Assembly (NCBI GenBank): GCA_030830245.1 | Contig: JAURNJ010000114.1 | Coordinates: 1-10,148, forward strand | DNA length: 10,148 bases | Direction: 5' to 3' | Source of the DNA: Novosphingobium sp. | GTDB lineage: Bacteria > Pseudomonadota > Alphaproteobacteria > Sphingomonadales > Sphingomonadaceae | The notes under the pieces: generated by a model | Told to the model about the DNA's origin: nothing | Seen by the model: the letters and a program-made list of their open reading frames with translations, nothing else | Databases searched by the model: none | Translations under genes and position numbers: made by a program | Part shown: piece by piece, positions 5,177-10,148 of the stretch | Layout of the letters: every line of letters starts with the position of its first letter | Numbering within the stretch: the first letter of the stretch is position 1

Positions 5177-7360
5177 TCAGCCGCGCGAACGCGGCAGGCC
5201 CAGCGCGCGCTCGCCAATCATCGAACGGTGGATCTCGCTGGTGCCCGCCCAGATCGTGGTGGCATGCGAGAAGCGATAGGCAAGGTTGACGAGGTAGGCG
5301 GCGCCCTTGCGCTTCGAAAGCGATAGCGGCGCGGTCAGGTCGATCAGGTCGCTGCTGTCATAGAGGTAGCGATCGCTCGTCCACATCTTGGCCATCGGCC
5401 CCGCCGCGGGCAGGTTCTTGCCTTCGCGCGAGGACCACAGCGAACGCAGGCCCAGCATCTCACCTGCATAGGCATTGGCCAGGCAGCGGGCGAGGCGCAT
5501 TTGCGCCAGCGGATCGTCGATCAGCCTGCCCTCCCCCGTCTCGATCTGGCGGCACAGTTCTTCTGCCGCATGGATCATTTCCATGGATTCGTCGAAGAAG
5601 CCGCCACCGTGCTCCATCTCCAGCGCCACGCTCATCGCGACGACGCCCTTGTCGACCTCGCCGAGACGGTAGCTGTCGGGGATGCGGACCCCGTCATAGA
5701 AGGTGATGTTCGTCCGTTCGTCCTGGAAGGTGTAGACCGGCTGCACGTCGAACCCTTCGGCACTGGTGGGCACGAGGAACATCGTCAGGCCCTTGTGCTT
5801 GGGCACATCGGGATTGGTGCGCGTAAGCATCAGCACCCAGTCGGCGATGTTGGAGCCGCTGGTGAACATCTTGGTGCCGTCGATCCGCCAGCCATTGCCA
5901 TCAGGCGTCGCCCTGGTCTGCGCGGCGAAGACGTCCGATCCCGAACCGGGTTCGGAATAGCCGAGGCTGCATATGGCCTCGCCCGCCCGGATCGGCTTGA
6001 GCGCCTTTTCCCTGAGCTCGTCGCTGCCGAACTTGTCGATGATCGCGGCGACCATCGCGGTTGTGCCCTTGGCATGGGCGGACCAGCCATATTTGGCCCA
6101 GACCTTGCCCGCGGCATGGCTGGCGTAGGGACTGGCGCCGCGACCGCCCTTCTCTGGCGGAAGTTCCGGGAACAGGAGCCCCGCCTTCGCCATCTTTTCA
6201 TGCACCACCGGATGGTGCCCGTCCCACGAGTGGTGGGCATGGGCTTGCAATTCGGGAGTCAGGGTTTCCTTGAAGAACGCGTCGAGTTCGTCGGCGAGGG
6301 CATTGGCTTCCTCGCCAAGGTCGAAGTCGAAGGGTACTTCGCCGACATCGGGCAGCACGGCCTGCTCGCCCGCATAAAGGCGACGCCCGGCCTTTGCCAG
6401 CAGGCGCTGCGGATCGCCCAGGGTAAGCGGCAGGGCCTTTGCCCGCAGGTTGTAGAGGTGAATGTCGTATTCGGTGGTGAGGCCATAGCCGCCGAAGGTG
6501 CGCAGGCACTGGATGCCGGCGCGGCTGGCGACATCGGCGTTGAACCACAGCGCGAGCGGGATCTTGTAGCCAACCTCGTCGCCTGCCGCGATTTCGTGGA
6601 GAACTTTCCAGACCAGCAGATTGCCGCCCTCGATGGCGCTGATGAATTCGGCCAGCGGGTGCGACATGGCCTGGTAGGTGCCGATGGGCACGCCGAAGGC
6701 CTGGCGCTCGCAGGCATATTCGGCGGCCAGCTTCACCGCCTGCCGGGCAAGCCCGTTGAGCTGGGCAGCCATCAGCAGCTGCCATTCCTCCAGCGCGGCG
6801 GCAAACCGGTCGGTAGCCTGCCTGCCCGATTCGAGCACGGTCTGCTCGGCGGCGGCAAGATCGATCTCGGCAAGGCCATTGTCGGCTAGGGTTTCCTCGA
6901 CCTTGCGGTCTGAATCGTCAAGTGAAATGAGCACCACATCATCGCCCCTGCGCGCGACGACCAGATCCGCGCTGCCTCCGCCGGCCAGCCATTGCACCGG
7001 GCGCGAGGCGACATCGTGATGCGCGATCGTGACGACCTTCGCTCCCGAGGCCACATCGTCGATGTCGCCGCCAAGCTGGCCGATCACCCTTGCCGCAACG
7101 ATAGCCTCCGCCACCGGACCCGAGGCAAGCGTGCGCCCCGCTTCCTCGCAGACCAGAGCCGCATCGAGCGCGCCGAGGCCAAGGCCCCCGGCATCTTCCG
7201 GCACGCGCATGGCGAAAGTGCCAAGCCCGGCCAGCCCTTCCCAGAGGGCGCGGTCGAAACCGCCCGCCTTGCGGACCCGTTCCATGCTCGAATGTTCGTC
7301 GAGAAAGCGCGCGAAAGTATCGCGCAGCATCTGCTGGTCGTCCTTGAGCGAGAGATCCAT
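5177..7360 (-). CDS. Fused double acyl-CoA dehydrogenase (FadE34/ChsE3-like architecture)
   Basis: A 727-residue flavoprotein with two acyl-CoA dehydrogenase units in one chain, about twice the usual 380-400 residues. The N-half (about 1-335) starts like a normal dehydrogenase. It keeps the FAD-binding ERQAFGVPI with Q230 (218-230) and LRTFGGYGLTTEYDI (286-300), but its middle domain is short and lacks the TEP-GSD motif. The C-half (about 345-727) has an intact middle domain, YSEPGSGSD (468-476) and WRIDGTKMFTSG (491-502), and ends in WAGTSEIHR and GERALGLPR. It lacks the R-x-FG-I-Q and GGxG motifs. The halves thus look complementary. Mycobacterial FadE34 and ChsE enzymes, which oxidise steroid side-chain CoA esters, show comparable division of labour, so a bulky substrate is possible but not shown. 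MDLSLKDDQQ at 7360 is preferred as start. ATG at 7372 is an alternative, and longer reading would cross the divergent promoter. Confidence 0.9.
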   Translation of the reverse strand: MDLSLKDDQQMLRDTFARFLDEHSSMERVRKAGGFDRALWEGLAGLGTFAMRVPEDAGGLGLGALDAALVCEEAGRTLASGPVAEAIVAARVIGQLGGDIDDVASGAKVVTIAHHDVASRPVQWLAGGGSADLVVARRGDDVVLISLDDSDRKVEETLADNGLAEIDLAAAEQTVLESGRQATDRFAAALEEWQLLMAAQLNGLARQAVKLAAEYACERQAFGVPIGTYQAMSHPLAEFISAIEGGNLLVWKVLHEIAAGDEVGYKIPLALWFNADVASRAGIQCLRTFGGYGLTTEYDIHLYNLRAKALPLTLGDPQRLLAKAGRRLYAGEQAVLPDVGEVPFDFDLGEEANALADELDAFFKETLTPELQAHAHHSWDGHHPVVHEKMAKAGLLFPELPPEKGGRGASPYASHAAGKVWAKYGWSAHAKGTTAMVAAIIDKFGSDELREKALKPIRAGEAICSLGYSEPGSGSDVFAAQTRATPDGNGWRIDGTKMFTSGSNIADWVLMLTRTNPDVPKHKGLTMFLVPTSAEGFDVQPVYTFQDERTNITFYDGVRIPDSYRLGEVDKGVVAMSVALEMEHGGGFFDESMEMIHAAEELCRQIETGEGRLIDDPLAQMRLARCLANAYAGEMLGLRSLWSSREGKNLPAAGPMAKMWTSDRYLYDSSDLIDLTAPLSLSKRKGAAYLVNLAYRFSHATTIWAGTSEIHRSMIGERALGLPRSRG

Positions 7361-7385
7361 GGCCTTGTTCATCCTCTTGCGGCAG

Positions 7386-7413
7386 TTGCGTGAGCGTTGC
7401 TTTGCCATATGCT
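7386..7413 (+). promoter_or_regulatory. Candidate promoter of the GlsB-like/NrtS pair
   Basis: TTGCGT (7386-7391) is followed after 16 bp by TATGCT (7408-7413). Transcription would begin near 7420, about 24 nt before the ATG at 7444. On the opposite strand TTGCCT followed after 16 bp by TATGGC uses the same CATATG core, so the two divergent promoters may overlap. Both are imperfect matches. Confidence 0.3.
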
Positions 7414-7443
7414 GGAGCGCAGCCAAGGCAAGAGGAGACATCC

Positions 7444-7686
7444 ATGATCAACATCATCGGCGCGATACTGAGCGGGCTTGTAGTCGGCGCACTGGCGCGC
7501 TGGTTCTATCCCGGCGCAGTTGAGATGGGATGGCTCGCGACGATCGCGCTTGGCATCGGCGGTTCGCTGCTGGCTGGCCTGATAACATCGCGTGGCAGCA
7601 GCGAGTTCAGCCGGGCCGGATGCCTCGCCTCGCTGCTCGGCGCGATGGCGCTGATCTTCGTTGGCAGGCTGCTGGGTATCGGCTGA
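7444..7686 (+). CDS. GlsB/YeaQ/YmgE-family small membrane protein
   Basis: An 80-residue, very hydrophobic inner-membrane protein with three predicted helices at about 3-20, 29-47 and 58-76. It resembles the GlsB/YeaQ/YmgE group, historically labelled transglycosylase-associated protein. The family signature is seen in GLVVGALARWFYPG (11-24), with a glycine-rich second helix (LATIALGIGGSLLAGLI) and closing RLLGIG. The molecular role of the family is unresolved, and members are often induced by stress. The ATG at 7444 has a strong ribosome binding site (GAGGAG, 6 nt spacing). In-frame codons upstream run into the promoter. The gene precedes an NrtS-like gene by 10 bp and is divergent from the acyl-CoA dehydrogenase operon. 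Confidence 0.87.
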   Translation: MINIIGAILSGLVVGALARWFYPGAVEMGWLATIALGIGGSLLAGLITSRGSSEFSRAGCLASLLGAMALIFVGRLLGIG

Positions 7687-7696
7687 AGCGCGCGCC

Positions 7697-7900
7697 ATGG
7701 GCGAAACCGCACTGCGCCGAGTGTTTCGCCGACCCATCGTCACCCGCTCGCTCATGGTGGCGCTGGTAGTCGGCACCCTGCTCAATGCGATCAACCAGGG
7801 GCCGGAGCTTTGGCGCGGCGAGCCGGTCGTGGTCTGGAAACTGGCGCTGACCTATTGCGTGCCTTTTCTCGTCGCCAGCTATGGCCCTGGTCGGCGTTGA
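7697..7900 (+). CDS. NrtS-family small membrane protein (putative nitrate/nitrite transporter)
   Basis: A 67-residue protein with two predicted membrane helices (about 18-33 and 46-61) joined by a short loop. The basic N-terminus (RRVFRRP) would sit in the cytosol. Two stretches match the NrtS family: VALVVGTLLNAINQG (21-35), with its N-x-IN-Q motif, and WKLALTYCVPFLVASYG (47-63). NrtS proteins were described as small nitrate/nitrite transporters in a cyanobacterium, where two paralogous subunits were needed. Many proteobacterial copies are annotated only by similarity. Here there is one copy and no nitrate assimilation gene nearby, so the transport role is inferred from family. ATG at 7697 gives the usual family length. 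The ribosome binding site is weak (GAAG), consistent with coupling to the preceding gene. It converges on nadB with 26 bp between stops. Confidence 0.75.
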   Translation: MGETALRRVFRRPIVTRSLMVALVVGTLLNAINQGPELWRGEPVVVWKLALTYCVPFLVASYGPGRR

Positions 7901-7926
7901 AATCGTCCTGACAAAACGTTAGCCGA

Positions 7927-9513
7927 CTAAGGCACCAGCACCGTGTCCTTCGCCTCGGCCAGGGTTTCGGGATAGTCCAGCGTATAGTGCAGGCCCCGGC
8001 TCTCCTTGCGTTTCAGGGCGCAGCGCACGATCAGCTCGGCAGTTGCAAGCAGGTTGCGCAGTTCGATGAGATCGGTGCCGACGCGGAAGTGCGCGTAGTA
8101 CTCGTCGATCTCGTCGGTCAGCAGCTTGATCCGGTGCTTCGCGCGTTCGAGCCGCTTGGTCGTGCGCACGATACCGACATAGTTCCACATGAAGCGGCGG
8201 ATTTCGGTCCAGTTCTGCTTGATGACGACTTCCTCGTCGGAATCGGTGACGCGACTCTCGTCCCAGGCGCGCACCGTCGGCGGCTCGATGAATTCGTGCC
8301 AGCGCGCGAGGATGTCCGCCGCCGCAGCCTCGCCGAACACGAAGCATTCGAGCAGCGAGTTCGAGGCTAGCCGGTTGGCGCCGTGCAGCCCGCTCTCGGT
8401 GCATTCCCCCACCGCGTAGAGGCCCGGCAGGTCGGTGTGGCCGTGCAAGTCGATCATCACGCCGCCGCAGGTGTAATGCTGTGCGGGCACGACGGGGATC
8501 GGCTCTTTCGTCATGTCGATACCGAGCGAGAGCAGCTTTTCGTTGATCGTCGGGAAGTGAGTGCGAACGAAATCCGCATCCATGTGGCTGATGTCGAGGT
8601 GGACGTAATCGAGGCCGAAGCGCTTGATCTCGGCATCGATGGCGCGAGCGACCACGTCGCGCGGGGCGAGCTCCAGCCGCTCGTCGTAGAATTCCATGAA
8701 GCGCTTGCCGGTGCGTGGATTGATCAGCCGCCCGCCCTCGCCGCGCACCGCCTCGGTGATGAGGAAGTTCTTGACCTCGAGGTTGTAGAGGCAGGTCGGG
8801 TGGAACTGCATCATCTCCATGTTGGCGACCCGCGCGCCCGCCCGCCAGGCCATGGCGATGCCGTCTCCGGTCGCGCCGCGCGGCGCGGTGCTGAACTGGT
8901 AGACGCGGCCCGCCCCGCCAGTCGCCAGCACGGTCGCGCGCGCGGTATGGGCCTCGACCCTGCCGCTCGCCTCGTCGAGCGCATAGACCCCCCAGACCCG
9001 GCCTGAGCCCGAATATTTCTCCTCGTGCCTGCCGGTGATGAGGTCGATCGCGGCGCGACCGGGCAGCAGGGTAATGTTGGGATTGGCCGAGGCAGCCTCC
9101 AGCAGAGCCGATTGCACCGCCCAGCCGGTCGCATCGTCGACGTGGACGATGCGGCGATGCGAATGCCCGCCCTCGCGGGTGAGGTGAAGCGCGCCCGCCT
9201 CGGTGTTGAACGGTACGCCAAGCGCAACCAGCCGGTCGATGGCATGCGGCGCGCGCGCGATCACATGCTCGACGGTTTCCAGCCGGTTCAGCCCCGCGCC
9301 TGCCACCATTGTGTCGCGGATATGATCATCGAAGGTGTCCCCCGCATCGAGAACGGCGGCGATCCCGCCCTGCGCCCAGGCTGTCGATCCGCCGGTGAGC
9401 GAGCCCTTGGCGATCACCAGCACGCGCAGCTTTTCGGCAAGTGCCAGAGCCGCGGTCAGCCCTGCCGCGCCGGAACCGATGACGATGACATCATGACCAG
9501 AACGTGTCCACAT
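7927..9513 (-). CDS. nadB: L-aspartate oxidase
   Basis: A 528-residue FAD enzyme that oxidises L-aspartate to iminoaspartate, the first step of de novo NAD synthesis, with NadA then making quinolinate. The dinucleotide fold is VIGSGAAGL (11-19). STAWAQGGIAA (43-53) and REGGHSHRRIVHVDDATG (113-130) are NadB signatures. Active-site residues by comparison with E. coli are H238 in FHPT, the AVRGEGG loop (255-261), R285 in PRDVVARA and H346 in QHYTCGG. LHGANRLASNSLLECFVFG (376-394) closes the FAD site. The helical tail ends in SRGLHYTLDYP, typical of NadB rather than succinate dehydrogenase or fumarate reductase. ATG at 9513 has AAGGG 7 nt upstream. An ATG at 9543 lacks a ribosome binding site. 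nadA and nadC are not in the window. The gene follows the LolD-like gene by 51 bp and may share its transcript. Confidence 0.96.
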   Translation of the reverse strand: MWTRSGHDVIVIGSGAAGLTAALALAEKLRVLVIAKGSLTGGSTAWAQGGIAAVLDAGDTFDDHIRDTMVAGAGLNRLETVEHVIARAPHAIDRLVALGVPFNTEAGALHLTREGGHSHRRIVHVDDATGWAVQSALLEAASANPNITLLPGRAAIDLITGRHEEKYSGSGRVWGVYALDEASGRVEAHTARATVLATGGAGRVYQFSTAPRGATGDGIAMAWRAGARVANMEMMQFHPTCLYNLEVKNFLITEAVRGEGGRLINPRTGKRFMEFYDERLELAPRDVVARAIDAEIKRFGLDYVHLDISHMDADFVRTHFPTINEKLLSLGIDMTKEPIPVVPAQHYTCGGVMIDLHGHTDLPGLYAVGECTESGLHGANRLASNSLLECFVFGEAAAADILARWHEFIEPPTVRAWDESRVTDSDEEVVIKQNWTEIRRFMWNYVGIVRTTKRLERAKHRIKLLTDEIDEYYAHFRVGTDLIELRNLLATAELIVRCALKRKESRGLHYTLDYPETLAEAKDTVLVP

Positions 9514-9564
9514 GCCTACACCCTTGCCGTGCCTGCGTTCCATGAGCAAGCCGGCGTTTGCAGG

Positions 9565-10148
9565 TCAGCTGGCGACCGGCTGCGTCACGATGTTGCGGAT
9601 CCGGCCATCGAGCATTTCGATTCGCACGTCGGATTGCGCCGCGATCTCGAGATCGTGCGTAACGCAGGCGATAGCCCGACCCTGATCGTGCGCCAGTTGC
9701 CGCAGCAGCTTGACGACATTGGCGGAATTATCGCTGTCGAGGTTGCCGGTCAGTTCGTCACCCAGCAGCAGCGCCGGATCATTGGCGAGGGCGCGGGCAA
9801 TCGCCACGCGCTGGCGCTCGCCGCCAGAAAGCTTGTCGGGCGTCTTGGACCACTTTGCAGCGAGACCCATCTGGTCGAGCAATTGCCGCGCGTGCTCTTC
9901 AGCCTCTTCACGCGACAGCCTGCCCAGCCTTCGCATCGGTATCATCACGTTCTCGAGCGCGCTGAATTCGGGCAGCAGGAAATGAAACTGGAAGACGAAG
10001 CCGAACCGGGCAAGCCGGATGTGCGCACGCTCGTCGCCGGAAAGGCCGGTCACTTCCTGCCCGTCGACCAGAAGCTCGCCCGAGGTCGGCCGGTCGAGCA
10101 GGCCGAGAAGGTAAAGCAGCGAGCTCTTGCCGCAACCCGACGGGCCGA
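9565..10148 (-). CDS. lolD: LolD-type ABC transporter ATP-binding protein (5' end off window)
   Basis: 193 C-terminal residues of an ABC ATPase. The window opens at Walker A (GPSGCGKSS). The region around the Q-loop, FGFVFQFHFLLPEFSALENV, is characteristic of LolD, the ATPase of the LolCDE complex that releases lipoproteins from the inner membrane for delivery to the outer membrane. The signature LSGGERQRVAIARAL and the H-loop CVTHD are intact. Walker B reads LLLGDELTGNLD, while the usual form is LLLADEPTGNLD. The Asp and catalytic Glu are kept, but Ala is Gly and Pro is Leu. The lolC/lolE permease gene would be expected just upstream, beyond the window. MacB-type exporters have related ATPases, so the assignment is strong but not certain. 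Confidence 0.86.
   Translation of the reverse strand, partial: GPSGCGKSSLLYLLGLLDRPTSGELLVDGQEVTGLSGDERAHIRLARFGFVFQFHFLLPEFSALENVMIPMRRLGRLSREEAEEHARQLLDQMGLAAKWSKTPDKLSGGERQRVAIARALANDPALLLGDELTGNLDSDNSANVVKLLRQLAHDQGRAIACVTHDLEIAAQSDVRIEMLDGRIRNIVTQPVAS

Noticed and set aside
5501..6889. Long plus-strand open frame (about 462 codons) opposite the acyl-CoA dehydrogenase
   Set aside because: It is a shadow of the dehydrogenase coding frame, with no recognisable domain and biased composition.
9514..9549. N-terminally extended NadB start (ATG 9543 or TTG 9549)
   Set aside because: No ribosome binding site there, and the ATG at 9513 has AAGGG at good spacing and gives the normal NadB N-terminus.

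Overview
The window is high-GC DNA from a bacterial chromosome. The mix of protein families, GC-rich codon use and a cluster of GANTC sites point to an alphaproteobacterium, most likely in the Sphingomonadales (Erythrobacter/Novosphingobium/Sphingomonas-like). This placement is inferred from family resemblance, not from a marker gene. No rRNA, tRNA, transposase, CRISPR array or phage gene was found. Ten genes are supported, and those at both window edges are incomplete.

Left part (1-1920): a tightly packed minus-strand operon encodes two tandem paralogous small cupins followed by a Ure2p/Nu-type glutathione S-transferase whose end lies off the window. Its genes are separated by 1 bp and by an overlap, which suggests translational coupling. 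A small plus-strand DUF2171/PRC-barrel-like gene faces away from it. The shared upstream region holds a perfect 16-bp palindrome.

Centre (1951-4355): a class I ribonucleotide reductase large subunit (NrdA-type) is read on the minus strand. It lacks an N-terminal ATP-cone, and no small-subunit gene is visible. Its long upstream region carries two NrdR-box-like sites spaced 31 bp apart, a plausible sigma70 promoter and four GANTC (CcrM-type) sites. Together these suggest nucleotide-pool control and possibly cell-cycle control.

Centre right (4356-7360): a two-gene minus-strand operon encodes a fused double acyl-CoA dehydrogenase and a crotonase-family enoyl-CoA hydratase, i.e. the first two steps of a beta-oxidation cycle. 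The two dehydrogenase halves have lost complementary motifs, resembling the FadE34/ChsE dehydrogenases of steroid side-chain degradation. Divergent to it are two small plus-strand membrane-protein genes, a GlsB/YeaQ/YmgE-like protein and an NrtS-family protein.

Right part (7927-10148): L-aspartate oxidase NadB (quinolinate/NAD synthesis) lies downstream of a LolD-type ABC ATPase whose 5' end is off the window.

Most of the window is housekeeping and catabolic. The parts most worth a second look are the nrdA control region, the fused dehydrogenase and the cupin-cupin-GST operon.
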